In this document: positions 23,017 through 34,818 of the stretch, one piece after another | How positions within the stretch are numbered: position 1 is the first letter of the stretch | Layout: each line of letters opens with the position of its first letter | From: Euborellia annulipes | Taxonomy: Eukaryota > Arthropoda > Insecta > Dermaptera > Anisolabididae | Assembly (NCBI GenBank): GCA_023213315.1 | Contig: JAKCPI010025584.1 | Span: 1 to 64,000 of the forward strand | Direction: 5' to 3' | DNA: 64,000 nt | Made by a program: the position numbers and the translations under genes | Notes under the pieces: model-generated | What the model was told of the DNA's origin: nothing | Database searches by the model: none | Seen by the model: only the letters and a program-made list of their open reading frames with translations

Positions 23017-23260
23017 ACCGTTTATTTTGAAAGAGATGTAAGTCCATTTTCTATTGTTTCGAGAAAATGAAAGGGTAACATATTTGTTTATTAAAAAATC
23101 TATTTACCGACCAATTTTCAATTATACAAAACATGGGAATTTTTTAAGAAATTTACCACTAGCTAGTTATACATAGAAAATTTACATTAATTTAATCATA
23201 AATTATGTGATATCTCATTTTTGTTAAAAATGCACTTACACCACTTTCAAAATAAACGGT
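23017..23260. mobile_element. TIR element (ACCGTTTATTTTGAAAG ends)
   Basis: Inverted ends of about 27 bp with a few mismatches: ACCGTTTATTTTGAAAG...TGTAAGT at 23017-23043, with its complement at 23234-23260. The 244-bp inside is AT-rich and noncoding. Flanking sequence beyond the right end (TTGAATTTTAATATACCC) recurs near 54558-54580, and a related end occurs near 58368-58392. Superfamily is uncertain; the lack of a clear 8-bp duplication argues against hAT. Confidence 0.6.
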
Positions 23261-24399
23261 CCATATACTGACGTGCTTGAATTTTAATATACCCACTTTT
23301 TGAAATCAAATTCTTAAATTAAGTAAAAAAAAATATGACTCAAATTTAAGTAGTTTAAAAAAATTATAAGTTTTTCCTCGAAATGTCTGAATATTCACAA
23401 AAAATCGAGTGTTTTATTATGACTTGCACTTCCACATCATTCTTTAGTATATTTTCAGCCATTAAATATCATTAACAATTATTTTTACCCATTTACCGCC
23501 ACTTAACAATTAATTACACCGTTCGCGCTCAGGGTAACAAAAAATTTAAAACTTGTTAAATTACAAATTGAAAGAAAAATGTAATTTTCTTACATCTAGG
23601 AATAAACAAAAAAAAAAAAAATACTTTTTATTTTCTCATCATTTTTATTGTTTCATGCAAACTCACTAAACAAAATAATATTCAAGCAAAAGTTATCTTA
23701 AATTGAATTTAAAAAACTTTTTTTTTATATAAAATATATCTCTGAAAAATAGAAACGTTGTTGCTATTTGAAGATGCTACTTAAAGGAAACTGGTTTCGA
23801 GACTTAGTTTAGGCGTTTAAGTTTAAAATTTCCTATCGATTTTAGACGCTAAGTGCTCACTCACACATACAGGTATGCATATTAGATATATACGTATGAC
23901 AAGCAGTAAAACCACTTTTCAGAATTAAGGACCACAAAACGTGGAAATCTGTCAAAATTTCAAGGCCGAAGAAGCGTTTACATAATTAAAGTCTAAGTAA
24001 AAGTGGTTGATTATAAATTAAAAAAAAAAAAAAAAAAACATACGTATATATATATATATATCACTTAGAAAAAATTTTGTCAGAGGGTTTGTAAAATAAT
24101 AAAAAAATTTTATTATCCTGACTCTTTAGTTTATAAAAATAATCATATGCATGAATATACTAATACAATGTTCTTGCTAAAAAAATACTTTTTTTCAACA
24201 CAACAGAACAGAGAAAAATGAATGTAAGAAAAATATTTCATACTCTTCTGTTCCTAGGGCGGTTTAGCAATCAATCCATCTTTTTTTTTCTGTATGCTCG
24301 GCAAAAAAAAAAAAAAATATTCTGCTTCTTGGGTAAGAAATATACATTCTCTTTTTCTCAATTGCCATTCTACTAATATACATATTGAATATTACTTTC
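23261..24399. other. AT-rich intergenic DNA
   Basis: No gene recognised. Contains A and TA runs near 24020-24060. Confidence 0.55.
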
Positions 24400-24650
24400 T
24401 CTCATTTATATTTATATATAGAGAAATTAGGTTATTGAATTAATGTCATAAATGTTGAGATTTTGATGGAAATACACGTTTTGAAAGCCCCTGAGTGCAA
24501 AATAGGTGGACAAAATATCTCAACAACGAAAAGAATTAGGAGGTTGAATTTTGATATTTAAGTTAGATACCCCCCTAGCACATAACACGAAGCTTTTGAA
24601 CAAAATTGGCCAAAGAGTACAAGTACTTTACTGATGATCTGAGTTACAGA
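24400..24650 (-). repeat. R1 dispersed repeat, partial
   Basis: The reverse-oriented AT hairpin end and distal body run up to GTACAAGTACTTTACTGATG; the palindrome end is missing. It borders a G/C homopolymer block (24670-24745). Confidence 0.65.
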
Positions 24651-24789
24651 TCCCCACATAGGCGCCTGAACTGGGGGGGGGGAGCAAGAGTACATTGCCC
24701 CCCCCCCGCCCCTGGCATCCTTAAGGAGGGGGGAAGAGGGGGGCAATATGTCTTCTTTTATTTTTAAACATGATACATTTTTACTTTTT

Positions 24790-24885
24790 AAATGTACCCG
24801 AAAAAAGATATAAGGGTGTGCCGCCGGGAGTTGAACCACGGATCCACCGATTTGCGCTCAGTGTGCCCTTACCACTAGACCACAG
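24790..24885 (-). repeat. Inverted tRNA-Cys-like SINE copy
   Basis: The reverse complement of the unit found in the array to the right: tRNA-like head (24818-24885) and tail to about 24790. It meets a plus-strand copy at 24888, so the junction is a long palindrome centred on CACAGTCGTGCTGTG. Confidence 0.8.
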
Positions 24886-24887
24886 TC

Positions 24888-25735
24888 GTGCTGTGGTCTA
24901 GTGGTAAGGGCACACTAAATTTGCTTTCCAACTGAGTTCATATACCCGAATGCCGTGCTGTGGTCTAGTGGTAAGGGCACACTGAGCGCAAATCGGTGGA
25001 TCCGTGGTTCAACTCCCGGCGGCACACCCTTATATCTTTTTCGGGTACATGAAGTAATATCTAATTATATAAATCTCCGTTTCGCGGCTTACCTAGGCGA
25101 TGTATATAATATCTTAAATATTATATATAATTTCTTATTTATAAATTAGTTAAAATTGAGGTCGTCTCAACTATGCCAACTGGATTGCTCCAGGTTGACG
25201 GAGGAATTTGTGGCGCCAAATCCGGGTCCAATCCTCCCAATGGCTAAATTTGCTTTCCAACTGAGTTCATATACCCGAATGCCGTGCTGTGGTCTAGTGG
25301 TAAGGGCACACTGAGCGCAAATCGGTGGATCCGTGGTTCAACTCCCGGCGGCACACCCTTATATCTTTTTTCGGGTACATGAAGTAATATCTAATTATAT
25401 AAATCTCCGTTTCGCGGCTTACCTAGGCGATGTATATAATATCTTAAATATTATATATAATTTCTTATTTATAAATTAGTTAAAATTGAGGTCGTCTCAA
25501 CTATGCCAACTGGATTGCTCCAGGTTGACGGAGGAATTTGTGGCGCCAAATCCGGGTCCAATCCTCCCAATGGCTAAATTTGCTTTCCAACTGAGTTCAT
25601 ATACCCGAATGCCGTGCTGTGGTCTAGTGGTAAGGGCACACTGAGCGCAAATCGGTGGATCCGTGGTTCAACTCCCGGCGGCACACCCTTATATCTTTTT
25701 TCGGGTACATGAAGTAATATCTAATTATATAAATT
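24888..25735 (+). repeat. Tandem array of 330-bp tRNA-like SINE units
   Basis: One truncated unit (24888-24954) is followed by three tRNA-like heads at 24955, 25284 and 25614, spacing 329 and 330 bp. The first two units are complete and almost identical; the third is cut at about 25733. The common tail contains GAGGTCGTCTCAACTATGCC and CAATCCTCCCAATGGC. Near-identity plus head-to-tail order indicates recent local duplication rather than independent insertion. Confidence 0.9.
24955..25025 (+). tRNA. tRNA-Cys(GCA)-like sequence, SINE head (copies also at 25284-25354, 25614-25684)
   Basis: 71 nt. The acceptor arms GTGCTGT and GCGGCAC pair with wobbles. The D-arm region TGGTCTAGTGG matches box A. 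The anticodon stem ACTGA/TCGGT closes a 7-base loop, GCGCAAA, which would place GCA (Cys) at 34-36. GGTTCAACTCC matches box B. Against a working tRNA: position 33 is C rather than T, and the T stem has two mismatches. I read it as a SINE head, not a functional tRNA gene. Confidence 0.65.
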
Positions 25736-25785
25736 CTAATAATTTTCAAAAATCGCGAATCTATAGTTCTTCTTCCAATCAGGCA

Positions 25786-25840
25786 GGGGCTCACATCTTG
25801 TGAGTACGTGGATGGCGACCACGAGTTACCCAAGCCTTTT
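25786..25840 (+). repeat. 240-bp SINE-like family, 5' fragment
   Basis: CAGGGGCTCACATCTTGTGA then GTACGTGGATGGCGACCACG, diverged and truncated. Similar diverged 5' fragments lie at 28433-28475 and 63248-63290. Confidence 0.6.
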
Positions 25841-26029
25841 CCCCCTTTACCCCTTCCTTTTTTTCCCCTAACAAGTGTTCTAGGTCAGATATCTTTATTA
25901 TCCCGGACACTCTCATTAAGTTCTTCAAAACAAAAACAAATTTTTTGATATGAAATTTTGTTTTTAAATAATAATTTATGAGTATTATTAATTGAGAAAT
26001 ATTTTTATTTCTTCAAATGACAAAGTACA

Positions 26030-26470
26030 CACTTTTACATTCGGTAATTGAAAGTTGTTTTCTGTGTTTGTCACACCAGACTTATTGAGTCGACATATAT
26101 TTCCAACAGTACGGTACATGGTTATTCAATATGTAAAATTTATAACTATAGAAAAATATTTTGTTAACAATGGCAAGTATTTCTCTTCTTTCTTTCCTAT
26201 GAAATACAAGAGTATGTTTCAAACAATATTGAGAATATACATTTTAAAGAGCATCTAAAAAATAATTGATTTATGAATTTTATTCAAAATCGATAAGATT
26301 AATTTTGAAAAAAATCGAAAAATAAATTGAAAAATTACATTGGCTTCAATTTTATTTTGCGGGACTCGCTTTTTTGAACTCAAGAGGCGCCAAAACGTGT
26401 ATTTTCATTAAAATCTCGACATCGAGTATAAGACATGAATTCAAACTTATATATGTAAGAGAAAGTAATT
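26030..26470 (+). repeat. R1 dispersed repeat, diverged
   Basis: The right arm of the palindrome (GTGTTTGTCACACCAGAC), a shortened body, CTCGACATCGAGTATAAGAC and a closing GTAAGAGAAAGTAA. The GTACTAGTAC landmark is deleted. Confidence 0.65.
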
Positions 26471-27706
26471 CCATTGATTCAAAAGTTAATTTTAAAAATA
26501 ATTTCTCTTTGAGATGTAGTGAAATTAAAAGGTTGAGTTAATTTCTAAAGCAAAGATTTAGGACAACCCACACTTTATTTATAAATGAATAAAGAGATCA
26601 TATCTCCGCCATTAAAGGGACAAAAGCCTTTTTATAATTATTATTAGTGACCGGGAAAGTCATTGCTTGTCAAATTACCGAAGATTTTAGATAAGTAAAT
26701 TCGTAAAGAAGTCCCCTTCCCCGTTGAATTATAAAATAACAAACAAGACAAGATATTTGATACTTATTTTTACGTTAAAAATTATAAGGTAAAATAAAAT
26801 AACTTATTTTCAAATGGGCATTAATTAACATGCTCCCAAATGAATGTGTTTACCCAAACATGACTAATCCCGATAACTGAATTCGCTCCCGTATAATAAG
26901 TAGGGTGGATAAGTGGCTTATATAAACGTGACAATCTTCAATATCTTATTAATTAACATATATTAACCGGTGCATAACTAATCAGGACACTGGTTTTGAA
27001 TAGAGCCTAGAATTGGTATTTAACACATTTCCTTTCTCTCAATAAATTTCGGCTGATTATTTTAACTCATTTAGAAATAGATAAGAGAACCAATTGCGTT
27101 ATATAATTCACATCAAAAAGTTTGATAGGCACAAGTTTCTTGAAATTGCTTTTGATTTAGAATCCAACAACGAAACATCCATTAATTCGTCCAAATGACT
27201 TTTTAAAAACTCTTCTTTTTTTTTTAAGTAATTGGAATTTGTCAAAGGCAAGTAATATTTTAAATTAGAATTAAAAATTAATTAAAATTCTTTATATTAT
27301 AATTTTAATTAATTCATAATAAAATATGAATTCTTCTATTAATAAGTACAAAAAATTAGTAAATTAATGTTTGATAAAGTTTGTATGGCTTGCCTATCTA
27401 TCTTGAAATTCTTTATTCATTTTTTTTTTAATTATTACTTTACACTGTTAAAAATTTTCAAGGGATATTCATAAAATAGTGTAGGAAGTCTGTTACACAA
27501 ATTGTTTATGATTTTTACATTAGGGTATATGAAAAGTTCATATATTAAAAAATGAACTTTCATAAACAGGTTTATGAAAAATTTTATACCCTAGTTAAAC
27601 AAAATCGTTTGAACTCAAGCTCTTGGTTTCTTCTCTTCATATATGAATTGGTACGACGCCATTACCATCTCGACTACTTAGTTTGTTAAGTTTTTTAAGC
27701 TACTTT
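26471..27706. other. AT-rich intergenic DNA
   Basis: No gene recognised. A small inverted repeat spans about 27520-27595 (TTAGGGTATATGAAAAGTTC against its approximate complement ending TATACCCTAG). Confidence 0.5.
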
Positions 27707-27935
27707 TGCTCAGGGGCCCACATCTTGTGGGTACGTGGATGGCAACCACGAGCTACCCGACCTGGGACAGGCAGTCCTTCAGTTCTTTGTATGTTTGTCT
27801 CTTTCTTGCTCTTTTCAACAGGCGTCAGACCGTACGACGGGTCGGCCTGTCCTATTTATTTCGGTCGTAAAAACGCATGATAGGGTTGGAGGGAAATAGC
27901 GAGGTCCACCGACCCCGCATCGCTGGAAAAAGGTC
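27707..27935 (+). mobile_element. 240-bp SINE-like element
   Basis: Starts GCTCAGGGGCCCACATCTTG and runs through CAACAGGCGTCAGACCG to CCGACCCCGCATCGC. I found no target duplication, and the GAA tail is missing, so the 3' edge is truncated or decayed. Confidence 0.7.
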
Positions 27936-28075
27936 TTTATAACTTGTGAGTTTTATCAAACCCGGAGAACCAAACATCAGCTTCTATATTTCTTAAAAAG
28001 ACTAACATGTCTAAATGTGGGTGGACCTGATATGCGGTTCCGCAACTAAGAAAAATCGCAAATCGACCGTCAAAA

Positions 28076-28347
28076 CAAGGGCGTACCCAGGATCAAATCT
28101 AGAGGGGGGCAGATCATGGTCGTCAGGGGGCAGATCATGGCTGTCCTGATTGTGACATAGCTTTTTCATATATAGGGGAAAAGCCTTCGAATTAAAGGCA
28201 TAAAAACTCTCAAGTCCTAACGAGTCCCCGTCGCTATCGCCCTACCTAATTTTGTTTCATTTTATCACTTTATAAGCATTTAATTTTTTCTTGCTTCTAG
28301 GGGGGAGGGTGCAGCTGCCCCCCTGCCCCACGCTGGGTACGTCCATG
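28076..28347 (-). mobile_element. hAT-type MITE (GGGCGTACCCAG family), copy 2
   Basis: 272 bp. The ends CAAGGGCGTACCCAG and CTGGGTACGTCCATG are the same inverted repeats as the copy at 8854-9131 with one change each. The interior runs in the opposite sense. The 8-bp duplication is CGTCAAAA (28068-28075) against CATCAAAA (28348-28355), one mismatch. Confidence 0.85.
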
Positions 28348-28475
28348 CATCAAAAATCGATTTTTCAAAACACTGAATCGATTCTAGTATCGAATCGATT
28401 TTGAGCATCGATTTTCGATTAAAATCGAAATTTACATGTTGTGAGTGCGTGGTTTCAGACCACTAGTTACCCGAG

Positions 28476-29430
28476 TAAGGCTGATATATTTTGTTTAATG
28501 TCCACCTTAAAAATTTCAAGTATCTTCTCGAGGTCATGTTTACGTTTTAGTTTTGTATTATAATATTATCCATTTTATTTTTTTATTTTAATGTCTATCG
28601 GCATCTGAGTTCATTTTTACTCCGTATCTATATTTATAAATTAATTGCTAACCAATGTAATATATAGAAAATTCATCGCTTCACCACTGACCCCTAGAAC
28701 AAGAGGCGAGATCTCGATCTCTAATATCGGCTTGTTTTAAAAGACAATATTTGTTTCAATTGGTCAACTAAATATATTTATAAAAAAAAATGTCTAATAT
28801 CTCATTTTATTTTAATAATATTAATATATTATTTAAATTCTTGAGTGGATGGATTTCTTTTTTTTTTTTAATTCTTTTAATTCTTTTAGACTAAATATCA
28901 TCATATCAAAAGAATTAATTTTCCTCTGTGTTAACCAAAAACCCTCAGGTCATTGAAAAATGAACCAAGAGAAAAAAAAAATTATTTTAATTTTATTTTT
29001 AATTTACTTTTTTAGTTTTATTATATTTTAGATTATATATAGGTAGATATATATATATTATATATGTGTAGGTATATAAAGAGATATATGGGAATTTAAT
29101 TGGTTAAAAGATATTGGGATTTTTGTTGTTTTTTTTTTTGTAGTAAATCCTTTCCTTATTTGAAAGAGATTTCCTTCTAAAGGAGAAAAAAACAAGTTGA
29201 ACTCAGGAGGCACTTGACTGATTCCTTTCTCAGCTCAAAACCCTTACTAGGAAACAATTTTTTTTTTTAAAAAAAATACCATCACCAATATAATATTTCT
29301 TTATGATTAATTATAATTTATTTTTTGGTGTTTCATTAATTATATTGTACGTATCACAATTGTGATGAATTTTTGAATTTATTTCACCAAAAGAATTTAT
29401 ATTGTATAAGAAAACTTAAATAGTATATAG
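28476..29430. other. AT-rich intergenic DNA
   Basis: No gene recognised; TA-rich tract near 29030-29080. Confidence 0.55.
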
Positions 29431-29445
29431 ATCAGTTCGATCAGG

Positions 29446-29548
29446 CGTCCGTGGGTGTTGGGCGCATGCGCATTAAGTAAAATAGTTAGCTTTTTATTAG
29501 TGCGCATGCGATTTTCCTCGTTACGCATGCGCCGGACGCTCTCGGACC
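29446..29548. promoter_or_regulatory. Cluster of GCGCATGCG palindromes
   Basis: Three sites (GGGCGCATGCGCATT, GTGCGCATGCGATT, ACGCATGCGCCGG) within about 75 bases, matching the NRF-1 core GCGCATGCGC. The outer sites sit in a weak inverted repeat (GGCGTCCG near the left, CGGACGCT at the right), so a small foldback element is an alternative. Confidence 0.35.
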
Positions 29549-29624
29549 TATTTTAATTTTAATATTCCCTGGACATTCTTGTGTGCTTTTTTGTCGTTTA
29601 AATTAAAATCATTTAGATGTCATA

Positions 29625-29812
29625 ATCTGTTACGATTATTTGTGAAAATTACAACGGTCACTAATACTGTGGCCTTCTTCAGTTACAATTCAGCTTAAGA
29701 TCACAAAAAAATGTTTAAACTGACAAACTTATCCGAAGTCGTAAGCTGAATTGTACCTGTGCAAGGCCACAGTATGAGTGACCGAAACGTAATTTTTACA
29801 AAAACTGTAATT
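29625..29812. repeat. Foldback with inverted hammerhead-core-like motifs
   Basis: Arms of about 72 bp are inverted around 29715. The right arm carries GGCCACAGTATGAGTGACCG then AAACG. The left arm, read on the minus strand, begins CTGAAGAAGGCCACAG. Together they give the consensus CTGAAGA, stem, GAAACG. It looks like two opposed copies of a Penelope-type end. Confidence 0.55.
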
Positions 29813-29982
29813 AAACTGAAACAAGTCTTTTATTAATACATAGACCTATATATACTCGTACCTTCCTCCAGCTGACCAATCCACCCCGCCTATGAGTAAT
29901 TCACCAAATTGACCTGGGGACCAGCAAGAACTGCGACCCCGTAAACAACCCTCCTCTACCATTACCTCCTAACTCCCTTTTC

Positions 29983-30016
29983 CCTTGAAAATGGCTCCAA
30001 AAGGAGAACCGAAACG
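29983..30016 (+). other. Hammerhead-core-like motif, degenerate
   Basis: TTGAAAATGG, a CTCC-AAAA-GGAG hairpin, then CCGAAACG. The stem and GAAAC box are good but the CUGANGA box is not exact. Confidence 0.3.
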
Positions 30017-30254
30017 TCGAGTAAATTTCAACATCCCACGCGACTTAACCTGAGAAAACTTTTCTTCGCATACATCCGGTGGCGGAAACCTTCCAGAATA
30101 TATATATTTATTCAATATATATAGTTTTTTATTCTAGAGACACCGAAACCTTGTACTAAAAAGTAAACAAGAGTGAAAAATTATTTTCTCATAACACTTT
30201 CTTTTAATTTATAAGATCTTTTGATGAAAGAATATTTTTTTATTTGAAATTCCT

Positions 30255-30545
30255 ATTGGATCCCCTTTTATTTACCCGTGCACGATGACACAAATCTCAA
30301 ACCCAACCGGCCTCTGGCCGTAGCCATCTACCGGCTCCCCGTGAAGTTACATTATTCTTATCTCAAACGAGGAGACCTTATGCTTTCGTTTCTAGCTAGT
30401 GAAAACTAATCCTTATTTCTCTGGTTCCACCCGGTTCCTTTTAACCAACCTCTTCTATGCTAGGGAGGATGTCCTAATTTGAGGTGGGAATCCCTCACCA
30501 CCGGCTTGTAGCCTACTCCTTTCGAAGAATGCATCACTGAGAGTT
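30255..30545 (+). repeat. Dispersed repeat, inverted relative to 58850-59110
   Basis: Shares, in reverse complement, phrases such as CAAACCCAACCG, TAGCCATCTACCG, CGTGAAGTTAC, ACCTCTTCTATGCTAGG and GTAGCCTACT with 58850-59110. Clearly the same family in two copies; no protein, TIR or duplication was found. Confidence 0.6.
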
Positions 30546-30589
30546 CCTGTTTGTTCACATAAATAAATATTTTTATTTAATGAGAAAAT

Positions 30590-30785
30590 CCAGGATTTTA
30601 ACACAAATCTAAATAAAAATATTTTTCCATGTTTATAAATTTTATATCTTAAATTCAAATGTACCGTCCTGTCGGAAACTAAATATGTGTCCACACAAAA
30701 AATCTGGTGAGACAAGCACAGAACACAACTTTTTGCTACCAAAGGTAAGAGAAAATTGTGTGCTGTGCGACCATCACACCAGATA
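30590..30785 (-). repeat. R1 dispersed repeat, palindrome end only
   Basis: Proximal body (CATGTTTATAAATTTTATATC, in part) followed by the full palindrome at about 30705-30785. Confidence 0.7.
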
Positions 30786-31168
30786 TTTTTGTTTAAAAAT
30801 AGAGGCTTTTATTATAGACTGCATCCCCTTTATATAACTTAAATTTGTCTATATTTATTAAAATTGTTAACCTATCTAATTTAATTACATTTTATCGCTC
30901 AAGGCGAGATATAAACTACTGAATTCCGTTGCTCTAAGTGACAGGATATTTATAAATTTTATATTACTTGGCATGGAATCAAAGCTCGTGGCATTAATAA
31001 ATTAAATTTTCTCTTTTTTTTTTGATAATTATTTAAATTACTTAACAGACAATATAATTTAAATAAATTTTACGACTCAAGACGAGAGCAAACCACTAGT
31101 AATTTAAAGTTAATCCTCATTTATTTGGTTATTTTATAAAATAAAAAAAATTTAATTTTCTTTAAAAC

Positions 31169-31199
<31 letters not shown>

Positions 31200-31966
31200 T
31201 ATATTTAATCTTTAAAATAAATTTTCAACTTAGTGCTATTATAAATATCATAAACAACCTAATCTTTAGCGAAAGAGTTTGTCAATGATGCTTTGGATGC
31301 TATTTTTTTATTAGGTCAGATATGAACTAAAATAAATATTTCGGCAAAGGGGCTGATAAAAGTTCTAAAATCAAAACATCCCTTAACGCTCGAATTCTTT
31401 TATCAGTCAATTGGTGTCTTTAGGAGAGGATCCAAAAAAAAAAATTCTTTTTTTTTATACAAAAACTGAAACATATGGAAACTAAAAGGAGGTCAAATTC
31501 ATATTTTATTGTGGGCAAACAATTACGGTAATTACAAAACAAATTAGTGAGTATATAAAAGAAAATTATGGTAATGAGTGGAATTCTTTTTAATCTCTTT
31601 TTGTTATAAAAAAAAAAAAAAAACTTTTATGTTTTTAAATACAAAATTAATTTATGTAATAGTGTCAAAAACTCCTTTCTTTTTTTTTTTTAGGTTCTCA
31701 GCCTTTTGTTTAAATAAATAAATAATGGGGGGATGGGAAATAACCCATCCTTATCCTTTGGTATAGTACTGAAAATTTAAAATATCTTTAGAATACAGAT
31801 AAAGATCATTAATCTTTAAATAATTTAGAGCTGATATCTGACCCCCCCCAAAAAATAGCATCCATTGCCAATAGAGACAATTTTTTTCAGTTATGTGAAT
31901 TAATAATTTAATAAATATTAGAATTTTCCTTTCACATTTAAAATATATATATATATATATATATAG
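30786..31966. other. AT-rich intergenic DNA
   Basis: No gene recognised; TA tracts at 31185-31204 and 31943-31964. Confidence 0.55.
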
Positions 31967-31974
31967 AAAGTATT

Positions 31975-32257
31975 CAGTGGCTTAGCGAGTTTAACTCGCG
32001 CCCGTTTACTCGTGCCCGGGGCACAATACCTTTTTGACGCCCCCCCCCCCCACCATTCGAAAACCATATATAATGTAAAATATACAAAATTATTATATTA
32101 CACTGGTTTCAAATTTAAAATATATTTTCCAGAAATCAATTATAATAAAAATAAAAATTATCCAGCAATTTTTTGTTTTGCTGACCATTTGGCGCCCCTT
32201 TGTGAGTAGCGCCCGGGGCAAGACGACCCCACTTGCTCCCCCCTCGCTACGCCACTG
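31975..32257. mobile_element. hAT-type MITE (CAGTGGCGTAGCGAG family)
   Basis: 283 bp. Ends CAGTGGCTTAGCGAG and CTCGCTACGCCACTG; perfect 8-bp duplication AAAGTATT at 31967-31974 and 32258-32265. The target is the AGAAAGTATTGGA junction of an R1 copy, which resumes right after it. Inside is noncoding; the 65-residue frame at 32012-32209 is not meaningful. Confidence 0.9.
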
Positions 32258-32795
32258 AAAGTATTGGAGTCATGTCGAAAATTCTAGGTGAAATTTTGAT
32301 GGAAATACATGTTTTGACGTCCCCTGAGTCCAAAAAAATGATCTGTATTCATGAATGAATTGAACTAGGAAGTTGAAATTTTATATTTAAGTTAGGCACC
32401 CTCATAGGGCGTGAAAATAAACTTTTGAACAAAATCGGCCAAAAAGGACAAGTACTTTACTGAAGTAGTTTTTCATTTTTTCAAAATTCGCTTAAACAAT
32501 TTTGATTAAAATTCATAAATCAATTATTATTTTTTAGATTCTCTTTAAAATGTATATTCTCATTTTGTCCTTGAAATCTTTTGAAGACCACTTTACTCTT
32601 GTATTTCATAGGAAAGTTGGAAGAAATGGTTGGGGTTGCCATTGTAACAAAATATAAATATTTTCCATGTTCATAAATTTTACATCTTGAATTTTAATAT
32701 ATCTGCGGAATGTAAATAAATGTCGACTGGTGTGAAAAGCACAGTACACAACTTTTAAAATACTGAAGGTGCAATAAGTCACACCATATTTGTTA
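32258..32795 (-). repeat. R1 dispersed repeat
   Basis: Reverse-oriented; GGAGTCATGTCGAAAATTC to a short degenerate palindrome at about 32725-32795. Its AT hairpin end lies left of the hAT MITE (31940-31974). Confidence 0.7.
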
Positions 32796-34228
32796 TAGAA
32801 TATTTTTAAATAAAATAATTTTTATTTTTAATAGAGTAGATTGAATTTATTATCACTGACGAGAGGATTTTTTACAGTTTTGTAATTTTTTTTTTTTTTA
32901 CCTGAATTTTAATTCAGTTCTTATCCAGACGACTTTGATTTCAATTATCCTGGATAGTCGAGGTTTTTTCGAATACTTATTTATTATTAACATGTTCTCC
33001 GTCTTTCTTTGAATACTAAAATTATTTACCGAAATTAAAACATGAAGAAAAAAAAAGAGCTGATTACATTTATACAAACACAAACGACGTTTTTCATTAT
33101 ATTTTGGGATCATCTTCAGGCTTGTTGTTTAATAAACAAAATTTTTAAATTGATTTTAGTGTAGTTGTAATTATCTAATAAAATGAAACTTAAAAATATT
33201 AAAAAGATACTGCAAGAAAATTTTCCTTAATTAGTTACTAATTATTAATAGCTTTAATTGATAATTTTTGGCTAATATTCAGGCTAATGAGTGAAGGTAA
33301 TAATCGGTTTCATGTTGGCCATTTTACTTTAAAGGATTAATTTATTATCCTGTTTAAGGGAAAGCAGGCCTATTGCAAAAGAGGGAGGTCCTGGCTCGAA
33401 TCATGAGGCGTCGCTTACGCTCAATCAACCATCTCGCAATTATCGACATACATGTATTATGCTCTTATTTGACAACTTTATTAGCCATTATTTAAACTCA
33501 TACACCCGATAATTCCAAGCATGTTTTTTTTTTTTCTAAAATTTAATTAATGATTTGCCCTAATTTTGAGCCGAAAGTGCCCTTTGCTAATCTACCAATT
33601 AAATGGAAGCCAAAAATATCCAATCTATAGAAAGTCACTTTAGGAAATTAATTGTAACACAATTTTCTTATCCCTTATTTACCTCCAAGACTTCTACAAT
33701 CTTCCTAATTTCGGATAATTTCCCTTTGAAAAATTGCTTGTAGGTTTATAGGCAAAAGTTAACTTCCCCCTCCAAGAGTCAACTTGCTTTGCCCCAAAGT
33801 ACAAGCTTTAGGGTGGGATTAGATTATGGAGGTTCATTTAAAATGCGACTTAATTTGGGACGGCGGTCTAAAATTAATTAAATCTATTTGTTACATAAAT
33901 TATGATTAAATAAATTTTAAAAGTCAAGTGGAATTCGAACAAATATAACTAACTTTTAAAATTTAATACTTTAATTATAAAACACTTCATAAACCCTCCT
34001 GTACATATTCGATACAAAAAATAAATGTGTCCGTTATAAAAATTAAGTTAAACGCAAACAGAAACAGTCTGTTATCTCGAAGTGTCCGTTTCACTGTATA
34101 CATTTATTTATTTTTATCTGACTATTTACTAATTAACAAAATTTAATTAAAAATATAATAAAAAGTTTTCAAAAGCATAAAGCGGACAGACTTTTTGATT
34201 CTTTGGAACGTTTACATTTAACATCCTC
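32796..34228. other. AT-rich intergenic DNA
   Basis: No gene supported. A degenerate CTGAAGA motif on the minus strand lies at 33088-33120. 33349-33440 is GC-richer and has GGCTCGAATC, a weak box-B match, but no tRNA fold was found. Confidence 0.45.
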
Positions 34229-34504
34229 TATATAACGGACATAGAGAAAATATTGCGATCATGTCAATAATTCGATGTCGAGATTTTGATGGATATAGGC
34301 CTACATGTTTTGAGGTCCCCTGAGTCCAAAAAAGAGGGTCCCGCAAAAATGTGAACAAAATATCTCAGGAGGGAAAAGAGATCAGAGGTTGAAATTTTAT
34401 ATTTGAGTTAGGCATCAGGGAGTGAAAATAATCTTTTGAACAAATTCCACCTAAAAGTACTAGTTCTTTAATAATGTACTTCAGTTTTTTTTTTTTTTTT
34501 TTTA

Positions 34505-34748
34505 AAGAAGTTCTTTAACGCGGCTTACGCAGGGTGAATTGGGAGAAAATGTGACGTAACAAAAACGCGTTCCTAACAAAATGGGTTCCCTGCGCCCGAG
34601 CGAAGTTGGAGGAAGGCGAGATTAGCCGAAGTCTTGACGAGGCCACGCCCACCTTCTCTCTATTTTCTTCTATCTACCGCCGAAGGCGGGCTTTCCGTCT
34701 ATTTAAATTATATTCTGAGTTCTAGAAAAGGCGTGAGGAACTTAGTTC
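34505..34748 (+). mobile_element. Small MITE-like element (CGAAGTTC ends)
   Basis: Shares about 150 bp with 54734-54913, including TTCTTTAACGCGGCTTACGC, GCGAGATTAGCCGAAGTC and GAGGCCACGCCCAC. This copy has an additional 55-bp piece before its GAGGAACTT end. Confidence 0.65.
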
Positions 34749-34818
34749 CTGCCGAGGGTCCTACGACCCCACAAGTTTGCTTTTTTTTTCGATTTTCTCA
34801 AAATTCGCTCCAACAATT

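Noticed and set aside
24955..25684. Three functional tRNA-Cys genes
   Set aside because: Anticodon GCA fits, but C33, a mismatched T stem and a shared 330-bp repeat unit with a SINE-like tail argue for SINE heads.
24790..25735. CRISPR-like array
   Set aside because: Repeats are 330-bp near-identical units with tRNA heads, in an animal genome; no short repeat and unique spacer pattern.
33349..33420. tRNA gene with box B GGCTCGAATC
   Set aside because: No acceptor or anticodon stem could be paired.
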